Shown here: positions 56,865 to 64,000 of the stretch, one piece after another
How positions within the stretch are numbered: position 1 is the first letter of the stretch
Layout of the letters: every line of letters begins with the position of its first letter
Assembly (NCBI GenBank): GCA_031423635.1
Contig: JANPFX010000086.1
Coordinates: 5,040-69,039 of the forward strand
Length of the DNA stretch: 64,000 nucleotides
Direction: 5' to 3'
Origin: JANLQX01 sp031423635
Lineage (GTDB): Bacteria; Actinomycetota; Acidimicrobiia; Acidimicrobiales; JANYDT01
Made by a program: the position numbers and the translations under genes
The notes under the pieces: model-generated
The model's database searches: none
What the model was told of the DNA's origin: nothing
What the model saw: only the letters and a program-made list of their open reading frames with translations

Positions 56865-57257
56865 GTGCCCGAGACACCGACGGACCCATCAGCAATCGTC
56901 GAAGCCTTCCTGGCGGCGTTCGTCGCCATGGACTTCGACACAGCGCTCACCTACGTCGCCCCAGACGCTGAGTACACGAACGTCCCGATGGGAACCGTAC
57001 GGGGACACGCCGGGGTGCGGCAAGTGCTCGAGCCATTCTTCGCGCCGATCCACGAGAACGAGTTCGTGGTCCTCCGAACAGCGGCAGCGGGACCGATCGT
57101 GTTCATGGAGCGACTCGATCGTCATCGTCTCGACCACGGATGGCGTGAACTCCCGGTCAACAGCGTGTTCGAAGTCCACGATGGGAAGATCACCGTGTGG
57201 CGCGACTACTTCGACCTGCTGACCGCAGGCAAGATCCACGACCCTGCTGCGGCGTGA
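56865..57257 (+). CDS. Limonene-1,2-epoxide hydrolase-like protein (SnoaL fold)
   Basis: Limonene-epoxide hydrolases open epoxides by direct water attack using an Asp-Arg-Asp triad with a Tyr and Asn holding the water. The 130-residue protein matches the family in length, and all five positions appear filled: Tyr and Asn in DAEYTNVPMG (about residues 43-45), Arg and Asp in VFMERLDRHRL (about 84-86), and Asp in ITVWRDYFDLL (about 114). The start GTG at 56865 has GGAGGAG 6 nt upstream. The next gene overlaps its stop (GTGA). True substrate unknown; a steroid or terpene epoxide is plausible for this group. Confidence 0.82.
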   Translation: MPETPTDPSAIVEAFLAAFVAMDFDTALTYVAPDAEYTNVPMGTVRGHAGVRQVLEPFFAPIHENEFVVLRTAAAGPIVFMERLDRHRLDHGWRELPVNSVFEVHDGKITVWRDYFDLLTAGKIHDPAAA

Positions 57258-58111
57258 TGACGGCGCGGCCCGACCTGTGGCCCGAGCCGAAGCAGGCAAC
57301 AACGCATCTCGGCACCATCGAGTACCGGGACATCGGGCAGGGGCCGACGATCGTGTTCCTCCACCTTGTGCTCGCCGAGGCGTCACACTGGGACAGGTTG
57401 GTGCCGCTGCTGGCGGACCGTTTCCGCTTGGTCTTTCCGACCTTGCCTATGGGCGCTCATCGCCTTTCGGCCAACGATGACGCCGATCTTTCGGCGGCCG
57501 GCCTCGCCCGCGCCGTCGCTGAGCTTCTCGGTCAACTCGACGTGCGTGATGTGACTCTCGTGGGTAACGACAGCGGGGGCGCCATCTCCCAGGTCGTCGC
57601 AATGAACCACCCCGAGCGCCTCGGTCGGGTGGTGCTCACCAACTGCGACATGTACGACGACTTTCCACCGAAGATCTTCCGATACTTCAACCTGCTGCCG
57701 TACATCCCCGGATCGATGTCGATCACCGCCCGCGCTCTGAAGGTGCGAGCGTTCTGGAGGCTGCCCTTCGTCTTCGGCCGTCTCACCAACGAGGTCGATG
57801 GTGTGAAGATCGACCGCTGGGCCGACGCCATGCTGGCGAGCAAGAAGGTGCGACGCGACGCCAACAAGGTGATCAAGGGCTTCGGCCCACGCGTCACCAA
57901 CGAAGCCGCCGCCGCGCTGCGGTCAACCACGCTGCCGTTCCTCGTCGCTTGGGGGGCGGATGACAAGGCGTTCAAACCCGAACTCGCGCAACGCTTCTGT
58001 GCCGAAGTCCCAACGGCGAAGTTGGTGATGATCGAGAACTGCAAGACGCTCGTCTGCTGGGATCAACCCGAGCGCCTCTCGCAACTCATCGCGGAGTTCA
58101 TCACCGCCTGA
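57254..58111 (+). CDS. Alpha/beta hydrolase with Asp-type nucleophile elbow
   Basis: The 285-residue protein has the alpha/beta hydrolase fold: oxyanion region TIVFLHLVLAEASHWDRLVP, nucleophile elbow DVTLVGNDSGGAISQVVAMN (G-N-D-S-G, so Asp is the likely nucleophile as in epoxide hydrolases and dehalogenases) and the acid-containing PFLVAWGADDKAFKPELAQR. The place where a catalytic His is expected reads IENCKTLVCWDQPERL, with no His, so activity is uncertain. The GTG overlaps the preceding stop; the two genes form one operon under the TetR-controlled promoter. It may be a partner in epoxide or ester turnover, inferred only from the neighbour. Confidence 0.82.
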   Translation: MMTARPDLWPEPKQATTHLGTIEYRDIGQGPTIVFLHLVLAEASHWDRLVPLLADRFRLVFPTLPMGAHRLSANDDADLSAAGLARAVAELLGQLDVRDVTLVGNDSGGAISQVVAMNHPERLGRVVLTNCDMYDDFPPKIFRYFNLLPYIPGSMSITARALKVRAFWRLPFVFGRLTNEVDGVKIDRWADAMLASKKVRRDANKVIKGFGPRVTNEAAAALRSTTLPFLVAWGADDKAFKPELAQRFCAEVPTAKLVMIENCKTLVCWDQPERLSQLIAEFITA

Positions 58112-58154
58112 TTGCTCCGGTTCGGGGCGGCGCAGCGCGCGCCTCGGACGTGAG

Positions 58155-58463
58155 TCAGCAGCCGGCGGAGTCGCGGAGGCGCTGGCAGGCCTGGGCCATC
58201 CGATGGGGTTCAAGCTTCACGATCGGGCGGCGGAACGCGCTTCGAGGAATCGTGTGGATGTTGTCGAAGTTGACGACGCAGTCCGACGGAACCCCGTCTT
58301 CGAGCGCCGTCAGTGCCAGCTCCGAAACGAGTCCTCGAATGGTCCGGGTGACGGCGGCAACGACGATGGAGCCGATGTGATCAGCGACAGGATCTCGCGT
58401 CAATACGAGGACGGGACGGTCGCCGCCGGGAGTTGCGGCGAACCACAACTCACCGTTTCGCAT
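58155..58463 (-). CDS. MazF/PemK-type endoribonuclease toxin
   Basis: MazF toxins cut mRNA at short motifs and are held in check by an antitoxin. The 102-residue protein begins MRNGELWFAATPGGDRPVLV (the family usually has RGxxWxVxxxxxxxRPxVVV), then LVLTRDPVADHIGSIVVAAV, TRTIRGLVSELAL, VPSDCVVNFDNIHTIPRSAF (S/T-x-V-x-x-D-x-I, typical) and the C-terminal helix. The ATG at 58463 lies inside the end of the antitoxin gene (14-nt overlap), the usual antitoxin-first arrangement. A longer frame of 28 more codons is rejected. Cleavage specificity cannot be predicted. Confidence 0.85.
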   Translation of the reverse strand: MRNGELWFAATPGGDRPVLVLTRDPVADHIGSIVVAAVTRTIRGLVSELALTALEDGVPSDCVVNFDNIHTIPRSAFRRPIVKLEPHRMAQACQRLRDSAGC

Positions 58464-58701
58464 CGGCCCAGTCCGACCAATCCTCGGCGGGTCCCCACTC
58501 CGCAATCGCGCCGAATGACTTCTCATCGTCGCTGAGCGGGACGTCAACCCATCTCACCGCATCGCGCTCGGACGCAAGCCGGGTGAGATGACGGTGAAGC
58601 GCTTCGCGCAGGAGCTCCGATTTGTCGATCCCGAGCTCGTCAGCCCATCGTTGTGCCCGCGTCGCTTCCTCGTCCTCGACCCGGAAGCTCATCATTGTCA
58701 T
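58450..58701 (-). CDS. Ribbon-helix-helix antitoxin partner of the MazF-type toxin
   Basis: The 83-residue protein starts MTMMSFRVEDEEATRAQRWA, the strand-helix pattern of CopG/RHH antitoxins (MSFRV in the DNA-binding ribbon), followed by ELGIDKSELLREALHRHL, and an acidic, tryptophan-rich C-terminus (DWSDWADAKR) of the kind that wraps around MazF-type toxins. The ATG at 58701 is favoured because TACCTT (58708-58713, minus) is 6 nt upstream and a perfect 7-bp inverted repeat straddles both. The longer frame reaches past the operator. RHH-MazF pairings occur in actinobacteria, for example mycobacterial MazEF. Confidence 0.82.
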   Translation of the reverse strand: MTMMSFRVEDEEATRAQRWADELGIDKSELLREALHRHLTRLASERDAVRWVDVPLSDDEKSFGAIAEWGPAEDWSDWADAKR

Positions 58702-58724
58702 ACGAAAAAGGTATCTTGTATGAC
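58697..58724. promoter_or_regulatory. Autoregulatory operator of the toxin-antitoxin operon
   Basis: GTCATAC (58697-58703) and GTATGAC (58718-58724) form a perfect 7-bp inverted repeat with a 14-bp centre. It covers the antitoxin start codon and the -10 hexamer TACCTT on the minus strand. This is the expected place for repression by an RHH antitoxin or toxin-antitoxin complex. Confidence 0.65.
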
Positions 58725-58755
58725 GCCCGGTTCGCAACCCCCGCGACATCCCCGA

Positions 58756-61700
58756 TCAGTGCTTCAGCTGGGAACGTGGTCGAGTCGGCGAGCCGTGGCG
58801 GTGCATCGTCCTGGTGACGGATTGTTCGCGGAGCCAGCGGGGTGCTTCGATCTCGGGTTCGAGACACAGAGGACGAGGGTCCACGGCTATGCCGGCGGCG
58901 TGAGCGCTCTGCAAGACGGTGTCGCTCGTCGTGCCGAGCACGCGGAGGCGGTCCACCCCGAGGGTGGCGAAGCGTGCGGCGAACGCGTCCTCGGTCTCCG
59001 TGCGAGCGTCGGACACGTGCACGGGGCAGCGCGTCGCCTTGGCGATGGCCCGGCACGCGTCGGCTGCGGCCCCATCCTCCCCGGCGCCGATCCGCACGGC
59101 GATGCCACCGGGGAGCCGGCGGAAGCGCAGCACGTTCGACTCCGCCCGAAGGCCGGACGGGTCGTGCTCGGCGGTCAGCTCCCGTCGGGCCCAGTCACTG
59201 AACGCCGCGGCTGTCGTCTCGACCGAGGCGGGGCGACCGCTCACGTCACCAGCGTCACCGGTGTGGATCCAATCGCACAGCGACGCGACGTAGCGCGGGC
59301 CGCCGGCCTTCACCGCCGGACCGACCACCGAGTGCTTCCACCCGCCGAATGGCTGGCGCCGAACGATGGCGCCGGTGATGCCGCGGTTCACGTAGAGGTT
59401 CCCGGCCTGCACCCCTTCGGTCCACCGCTCGATCTCGGCAGAGTCGAGGCTGTGGAGGCCGGCGGTGAGGCCGTAGGCAACAGCATTCTGCATCGCTATC
59501 GCTTCTTCGAGATCGTTAGCGCGCATGACGCCGAGCACTGGTCCGAAGCATTCGTTGTGGTGGAACCAGGAGCCACTGCGTACACCGATGCGAATTCCTG
59601 GTGACCACAAACGACCGGACTCGTCGAGCTGGCGCGGCTCCACGAGCCAAGACTCGCCGGCGTCGAGAGCAGTAAGCGCACGTTGGAGATTGCCGGTGGG
59701 CGGATCGATGAGCGGTCCCACGTCGGTTCCGACGTCGTGGCCCGGGCCGACCTTCAGCGTCCGCGTCGCATCAGCGAGGCGTCGGAAGAACGACGGGTCG
59801 TCATAGACGGAAGCCTCGACGATGGCGAGGCTGGCGGCGGAACACTTCTGTCCGGCGTGGGCGAAAGCCGACTTCACGAGGTCCTTCACCGCGAGCTCGA
59901 CGTCTGCCGACGCGGTGATGATCAGCGCGTTCTTGCCGCTGGTCTCGGCGTGGAGTCGGAGGTTTGGTTTCCATCCGAGGAACAGTTCAGCGGTGGAGCG
60001 CGCCCCTGTGAGCACCACGGCGCCGACGCCGGCGTGGGTGATGAGCGCCCGTCCGACTTCGTCGTCGGGGCAAGGAAGGAACTGCACGACGTCGCCCGGG
60101 ATCCCGGCCTCCCAGCAGCACGCAGCAACGAGATGGCCGACGAGCACGGCCTGGGGGGCGGGTTTCAAGATCACGGTGTTCCCGGCCGCAACGGCCGCAA
60201 GCACCCCACCGAGGGCGATCGCAAAGGGGAAGTTCCAGGGAGGTGCGATCACGACGGTGCCGACCGGGCGGGAGACGATTCCTCTGGCGCTCAGCCGGGT
60301 GAAGTCGTCGACGCAACGGGCGTAGTAATGGGCGAAATCGATTGCCTCGCTGATCTCGGGGTCGCCTTCGAGCATCGTCTTGCCGGTGTCATGCGCCATG
60401 GCGGCGAGCAACTCGCCCCGCCGTCGGGCGACCACATCGCCAACCCGGTCGACGAGCGCACATCGGTCGGCGGGCGTCGTCGCACTCCAGCGTTGCGAAG
60501 CTGCGTTGGCGATGACGACCGCGGCATCGACCAGCGCACGATCGGCGAGATGCACCTCGTACGCGTCAAACGGTGAACAGGTGAAGTCGACTCGGGTGAC
60601 ATGACCAGTGGGAGTTCCGACGCCGTTGACGACCGGCACGATCGCCGACGTCGCCGGTCGCCATGCCGCGAGAGCTTCGGTGATCCAGAGACGGTTGGCA
60701 CGGAGCGAGAAGTCGGTGTTCGGATCGTTCTCGAACGCTCGGGATACGTCGGAGTCGACGATTGCAAGGCGCCGATCCTGCGCTCGTCGTGGCGTCTTGG
60801 AGACGGTGTGTCGTCCCGCAACTGCGATCCGGAACCGTTCAGCTTCAGCGGCGAACACGGCATTTCCCGGCTGGAGATCGAAGAGGTTGTGGAGGAAGTT
60901 GTCGGGCGCCGTGTTCTCGTCGAGACGTCGGACGAGATAGGCAATCGCCGCCGTGAAGTCGCTCGGCCGGACGACGGGCGTGTACAGCAGCACGTCGCCG
61001 TGGGCCTCGTGCAGCGCCTGTGCCTGGGCCGGCGCCATGCCTTCGAGCATCTCGAAAGAGAGGCGTCGCTCAGCCCCGCGCGCCTGAAGTCGCTCGACCA
61101 GTCCGAGCCCCCAGGCGACGTCGAAGAGATTGTGCGAGGCCAACCCGACGTCGACAGCTTCGTCGAAACGCTCCTGAAGAAGGAGGTCGAGCAGCGCCTT
61201 GTAGCTGGCGTCCACGTCGGCCTTGGTCGGATAGGGGGCGAGTGACCAGCCGTTGATCTCTGCTTCGACCGACTCCATGGCGAGATTCGCGCCCTTGACG
61301 ACTCGAACCTTGATCCGACCGCCGCCTCGAGCTCGTCGACCCGAGGCCCACTCCGCAAGTTCCCCTGCGACGGCGTGGGCATCGGGCAGATACGCCTGCA
61401 GCACGATGCCGGCGTCGATGCCCGAGAACTCCGGCTCGTCGAGCACTCGTCGGAACGCGGCGACGGTCAGGGCAAGGTCCCGGTACTCCTCCATGTCGAG
61501 GTTGATGAACGCCGACGGTGTCTTGGACCGGGCCAGACGGTACAGGCCTCGCAGCGCACCGCTCACCGCGTCAACGGTGGCATCGAATGCCAGCGGACTA
61601 ATATGCGCGCATATTGCGGAGATCTTGACCGAGACGTAGTTGACGTCATCTCGCAACACGGCTCCGCGGATGAGCTCGAGGCGGTGCTGGGCCTCGTCGA

Positions 61701-62199
61701 CTCCGAGGATCGCTTCGCCGAGGATGTTCACATTGGTGCGGAACCCGTCGGACCGACGCCCGGCGAGGTGGCGCGTGATGCCGGGCTCGCGGTCGAACAC
61801 GATTGTCCCCTCGGCCTCATCTCGCAAGCGCCGCAGGACAAGCGGCATGACCAGGCGGGGGAGGAGCGGAGCGACCCTCGCTCCGACCCGGACGAGCATT
61901 CGATCGACTCGGCCGAGCGCGCTCGTGTCCGTCGTTTCGACCAGTTCTGCGAATCGTCGAGCGGCGCGGCGCGGATCGTCGAGCCGGGCGACCTCGTCGG
62001 TGAGTGCGCGGGTGAAGCGGGCCAGGTCGTCGTTCACGACGATCCCGTGCAACCGGTCCCGCCGAGCGACTTCGCGTCGTGTCTGCTCGGCCTCGATCTC
62101 CAGCGCTCGCGTGAGGAGTGTCGTCGCTCGGGCGAGGGCCCCGTCGGCCTCGGTCGTCGTCATCGGTGGAGCGGCGAAAGCCATGTGTCCAGTGGACAT
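58756..62199 (-). CDS. putA: Bifunctional proline dehydrogenase / L-glutamate gamma-semialdehyde dehydrogenase PutA
   Basis: PutA oxidises proline to glutamate in two steps at the membrane-associated FAD and NAD sites. Of about 1147 residues, the proline dehydrogenase barrel spans about 70-430 (VNYVSVKISAICAHISPL, KVRVVKGANLAMESVEAEIN, SHNLFDVAWGL, RLSFEMLEGMA). The aldehyde dehydrogenase spans about 500-990: VVIAPPWNFPFAIALGGVLA, GNTVILKPAPQ, LHAETSGKNALII with the general-base Glu and HAGQKCSAASLAIVEASV with the nucleophile Cys (about 780). It lacks the N-terminal RHH DNA-binding domain of enteric PutA, so regulation is external, probably by the divergent PAS-AraC protein. The start is unclear: 62199 is used; 62268, 62184 and 62163 are also possible and none has a ribosome site. 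Confidence 0.95.
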   Translation of the reverse strand: MSTGHMAFAAPPMTTTEADGALARATTLLTRALEIEAEQTRREVARRDRLHGIVVNDDLARFTRALTDEVARLDDPRRAARRFAELVETTDTSALGRVDRMLVRVGARVAPLLPRLVMPLVLRRLRDEAEGTIVFDREPGITRHLAGRRSDGFRTNVNILGEAILGVDEAQHRLELIRGAVLRDDVNYVSVKISAICAHISPLAFDATVDAVSGALRGLYRLARSKTPSAFINLDMEEYRDLALTVAAFRRVLDEPEFSGIDAGIVLQAYLPDAHAVAGELAEWASGRRARGGGRIKVRVVKGANLAMESVEAEINGWSLAPYPTKADVDASYKALLDLLLQERFDEAVDVGLASHNLFDVAWGLGLVERLQARGAERRLSFEMLEGMAPAQAQALHEAHGDVLLYTPVVRPSDFTAAIAYLVRRLDENTAPDNFLHNLFDLQPGNAVFAAEAERFRIAVAGRHTVSKTPRRAQDRRLAIVDSDVSRAFENDPNTDFSLRANRLWITEALAAWRPATSAIVPVVNGVGTPTGHVTRVDFTCSPFDAYEVHLADRALVDAAVVIANAASQRWSATTPADRCALVDRVGDVVARRRGELLAAMAHDTGKTMLEGDPEISEAIDFAHYYARCVDDFTRLSARGIVSRPVGTVVIAPPWNFPFAIALGGVLAAVAAGNTVILKPAPQAVLVGHLVAACCWEAGIPGDVVQFLPCPDDEVGRALITHAGVGAVVLTGARSTAELFLGWKPNLRLHAETSGKNALIITASADVELAVKDLVKSAFAHAGQKCSAASLAIVEASVYDDPSFFRRLADATRTLKVGPGHDVGTDVGPLIDPPTGNLQRALTALDAGESWLVEPRQLDESGRLWSPGIRIGVRSGSWFHHNECFGPVLGVMRANDLEEAIAMQNAVAYGLTAGLHSLDSAEIERWTEGVQAGNLYVNRGITGAIVRRQPFGGWKHSVVGPAVKAGGPRYVASLCDWIHTGDAGDVSGRPASVETTAAAFSDWARRELTAEHDPSGLRAESNVLRFRRLPGGIAVRIGAGEDGAAADACRAIAKATRCPVHVSDARTETEDAFAARFATLGVDRLRVLGTTSDTVLQSAHAAGIAVDPRPLCLEPEIEAPRWLREQSVTRTMHRHGSPTRPRSQLKH

Positions 62200-62272
62200 G
62201 ATCTGCCGTCGGCGGTCTTGGACGATCAGACGGGGTGGGGTGACGAATTCGTGCAACGCAGAGCGCATCGTC

Positions 62273-62278
62273 AAGGAT
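62273..62278 (+). promoter_or_regulatory. -10-like element shared by the AraC gene and possibly putA
   Basis: AAGGAT is 6 nt before the AraC-type GTG at 62285. On the other strand CATCCT (62274-62279) would be 5 nt from the putA ATG candidate at 62268. Confidence 0.3.
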
Positions 62279-62284
62279 GTCCGA

Positions 62285-63022
62285 GTGGGCGAACCATCGA
62301 CGACCGCATCGCGGCCGGCCGATCATGAGGCCGAGGTCATCCGCCGCGTCTTCGAGGACCTACCCCAGGTCATGTTCTGCGTGAAAGACGGCGCCGGCCG
62401 CTACCTCACCGCCAACGATGCGTTCGTTCGACGCACCGGCAAGCGATCGCTGCGTCAGGTCATTGGTCGGCGGGCAAGCGACCTTTTCCCAGCGACCTTG
62501 GCGGCGTCGTACGAAGCACAGGACCGCGCCGTGTTCACGACCGGCCAACCGGTTCGCTACCAGCTCGAGATCATCTCGGACTTCGACGGTTCGGAGGCCT
62601 GGTTCCTGACGAACAAGCAACTCGTGGGACCGTTCGACGATCGGCGTCTGGTGGTGATCTCCGTCGAAGCGCGTCTTCCGAAGCGATCGAGCCCGGCCGG
62701 TGCCGGACTGCGCGCTGCGCTCGATCACGCTCGGGACAACTTCACCGAGACCGTCCGGGTCGAGGAGATGGCGCACATCGCCGGGATGTCGGTGGCCCAG
62801 CTGGAGCGGGGCATGCGCCGGGCTGTCGGTGTCACCCCGAAGCAGTTCGTCCAACGCCTGCGAAGCGATCACGCTGCTGTGCTCCTGGCCACCACCTCAC
62901 GCCCGATCGCCGAGATTGCATCAGCGAGCGGCTACTACGACCAGAGCCAGTTCACCCGCCTGTTCCGCGCCGCGACCGGAATGACTCCAGGCGCCTACCG
63001 TTCGGTCGCATCGTCTCCTTGA
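62285..63022 (+). CDS. PAS-domain AraC-family transcriptional regulator
   Basis: The 245-residue protein has a PAS sensor (about 18-125: FEDLPQVMFCVKDGAGRYLT, RRTGKRSLRQVIGRRASDLF, QPVRYQLEIISDFDGSEAWF) and a C-terminal AraC-type double helix-turn-helix (about 150-240: TVRVEEMAHIAGMSVAQLER, GVTPKQFVQRLRSDHAAVLL, IAEIASASGYYDQSQFTRLF, RAATGMTPGAYR). It is divergent from putA with starts only a few tens of bases apart at most, and the same PAS-AraC/putA pairing suggests it activates proline catabolism. The PAS ligand is unknown. GTG 62285 is preferred over the long open frame that runs back through putA. Confidence 0.87.
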   Translation: MGEPSTTASRPADHEAEVIRRVFEDLPQVMFCVKDGAGRYLTANDAFVRRTGKRSLRQVIGRRASDLFPATLAASYEAQDRAVFTTGQPVRYQLEIISDFDGSEAWFLTNKQLVGPFDDRRLVVISVEARLPKRSSPAGAGLRAALDHARDNFTETVRVEEMAHIAGMSVAQLERGMRRAVGVTPKQFVQRLRSDHAAVLLATTSRPIAEIASASGYYDQSQFTRLFRAATGMTPGAYRSVASSP

Positions 63023-63044
63023 TGGGGTCTGCGACGGGACCGAC

Positions 63045-63410
63045 TCACTCGACGGTGACGCGGTCCACGTAGATCACCCGCGGTTTCCCACGCGTGGTCC
63101 CCGCTTTCGGGGGGTTCTCGTCATCGCCCTCGACGGTGACGATCTTGGCGCCGGTGAGGTAGTTCGTGGATTCGTTCACGAAGCCGCCGGTCGCCCGATC
63201 GAGGACAGCACGATCGAGACCGATGAGGCGGACTCCACCTTTTTCGATGCGATTGCGATGAGTCCAGTCGGTGACCTCCCGGGATCCGGCACTTTGCTTG
63301 ATCACCAACGTGTTGCGGGATGCCGAGAGCTCGACAGGAGCACCGACAACACCCCAGAAGGCACCGCCGCACGACCGGCAGATCACCGCCGTCCTGCTCT
63401 GACCGACCAT
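63045..63410 (-). pseudogene. 3' part of a frameshifted secreted protein (or separate unknown gene)
   Basis: The frame encodes up to 121 residues from ATG 63410 (MVGQSRTAVICRSCGGAFWG at the start). The body VELSASRNTLVIKQSAG, REVTDWTHRNRIEKGGVRLI, GFVNESTNYLTGAKIVTVEG and RVIYVDRVTVE is beta-rich and typical of an exported domain, but it has no signal peptide of its own. The upstream overlapping frame (63383-63538) supplies a signal peptide and a promoter in another phase. I read the two as one secreted protein broken by a frameshift near 63390-63410. If no frameshift exists, this is a small cytoplasmic protein of unknown function. Confidence 0.5.
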
Positions 63411-63538
63411 GCGCCATCCGTCGCAGCGACAGTTCGTGCGGCGATCGTCGATCCGAGCGCCAGGATCAGGGCGAACCCGACACGCGAGAGCCGTCGCGTG
63501 AGGAAGGGACTACCGGGACGGGCTGTTGGATGCAACAT
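63383..63538 (-). pseudogene. 5' part of the frameshifted secreted protein: signal peptide
   Basis: This short frame (51 residues from ATG 63538, stop at 63383-63385) encodes a classic export signal: basic TRRLSR, hydrophobic VGFALILALGSTIAA and a cleavage-like AARTVAA site. CAGAAT (63545-63550, minus) is 6 nt before the ATG, the same leaderless pattern as elsewhere. The mature part ends after about 20 residues, overlapping the next frame by 28 bp. It overlaps the 3' end of the tetR gene by 29 bp. Confidence 0.5.
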
Positions 63539-64000
63539 CTACTGATTCTGTCGACCCATCGATGACGATCTGCGTCATTCGTTCGACGAACGCGCGCCCG
63601 AGACCCTGATGGGTGAGCAGACGTCGATAGAAGAGCGGCCCGGCAAGCATGGCCATCAACGTGTCGACGTCAGAGTCGGCGGGCAGTTCACCACACCGGA
63701 CGGCCCGGGTGAGCCGATCCCTGAGCGGCTTGCGTCGGGCATCGATGAAGGCCTTGCTGAGGAGAGCGAACTCCGGGTCTCGCTCCGCCGCTTCGAGCAT
63801 CGCCGGGAGCAGCCGTCCACCATCATTCCCACCCAGGGTCACGGCGAGGGCAAGGAGTCCTTGCGTCAGGTCGGATCGGAGGTCGCCGGTGTCGGGGAAC
63901 AGCACCTCGCACTTGCCCGACTCGAACGCGTCCACCAGCAGTTCGTTCGAACTTCTCCACTGGCGATAGATCGTCGTCTTGGCGATTCCTGAACGTGCCG
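63510..64000 (-). CDS. TetR-family transcriptional regulator (N-terminus outside window)
   Basis: The minus-strand gene runs off the right edge, so its start is not seen. The visible 163 residues begin inside the helix-turn-helix (SGIAKTTIYRQWRSSNELLV, a textbook TetR recognition helix) and continue with DAFESGKCEVLFPDTGDLRS, then LTQGLLALAVTLGGNDGGRL and a C-terminal TetR_C-type domain (PLFYRRLLTHQGLGRAFVER). The frame is open from base 64000. The regulated gene is unknown; the immediately downstream candidate is the frameshifted secreted protein. Confidence 0.88.
   Translation of the reverse strand, partial: ARSGIAKTTIYRQWRSSNELLVDAFESGKCEVLFPDTGDLRSDLTQGLLALAVTLGGNDGGRLLPAMLEAAERDPEFALLSKAFIDARRKPLRDRLTRAVRCGELPADSDVDTLMAMLAGPLFYRRLLTHQGLGRAFVERMTQIVIDGSTESVDVASNSPSR

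Noticed and set aside
1..64000. CRISPR arrays, insertion sequences, integrases, rRNA genes
   Set aside because: None seen: no regularly spaced repeats, transposase motifs or rRNA-like sequence anywhere in the window.

Overview
The window is high-GC, gene-dense DNA read from both strands, typical of the phylum Actinomycetota. The conserved order mfd, mazG, eno, ftsB-like, DUF501, ppx is the arrangement known from mycobacteria and relatives. Several traits fit the class Acidimicrobiia: luciferase-like (possibly F420-type) oxidoreductases, a membrane-anchored CoxG, many GTG starts, and -10 hexamers placed directly before start codons. The class assignment is inference; the phylum is fairly safe.

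Region 1 (1-6.5 kb) is housekeeping: the 3' end of mfd, a membrane GGDEF-like protein on the opposite strand, a parvulin-type lipoprotein, a MazG with an N-terminal methylase-like domain, enolase and an FtsB/DivIC-like division protein. The same block resumes at 24.2 kb with DUF501, ppx, dusB and maf. The 18 kb between is accessory: coxS and coxM without a coxL, a decayed ABC transporter, an LLM oxidoreductase, a DUF3445 haem N-demethylase-like protein, a four-gene ABC exporter, an acyl-CoA dehydrogenase, a HEAT/MoxR/VWA trio, an AbiEi-like protein, and molybdenum-hydroxylase maturation genes (two XdhC/CoxI-type genes, a MobA-like nucleotidyltransferase, coxG), then an MFS transporter.

Region 2 (27.6-39.1 kb) has an MFS exporter, gcvP under a tandem glycine riboswitch, a GNAT acetyltransferase, a 901-residue acidic membrane protein of unknown function, tRNA-Leu(UAA), a PdxA-type dehydrogenase with a four-carbon acid sugar kinase (a likely tetronate catabolic pair), and two small unknown genes.

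Region 3 (39.3-51.4 kb) is one purine operon, most genes overlapping by 4 nt: purL with a fused PurS-like region, purQ, purC, purF, a purD-purM fusion, purN, guaB, purE, purK. It covers the pathway from PRPP to SAICAR and IMP to XMP. purB and purH are not in the window.

Region 4 (51.5-64 kb) holds an ABC-2 transporter pair, a lipoprotein, a SnoaL-like protein, a second LLM oxidoreductase, a TetR regulator divergent from a limonene-epoxide-hydrolase-like enzyme and an alpha/beta hydrolase, a MazEF-type toxin-antitoxin pair, bifunctional putA divergent from a PAS-AraC regulator, an apparently frameshifted secreted protein, and a TetR gene cut by the window edge.

The most consistent unannotated signal is a hexamer of the form TANNNT (or a close variant) lying 6-7 nt before many start codons that lack a ribosome-binding site. 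This predicts widespread leaderless mRNAs, and it was used to choose several starts. I found no clearly undescribed multi-gene system. The strongest leads are the purine fusions, cox genes without coxL, the 901-residue protein and several well-defined operator candidates.
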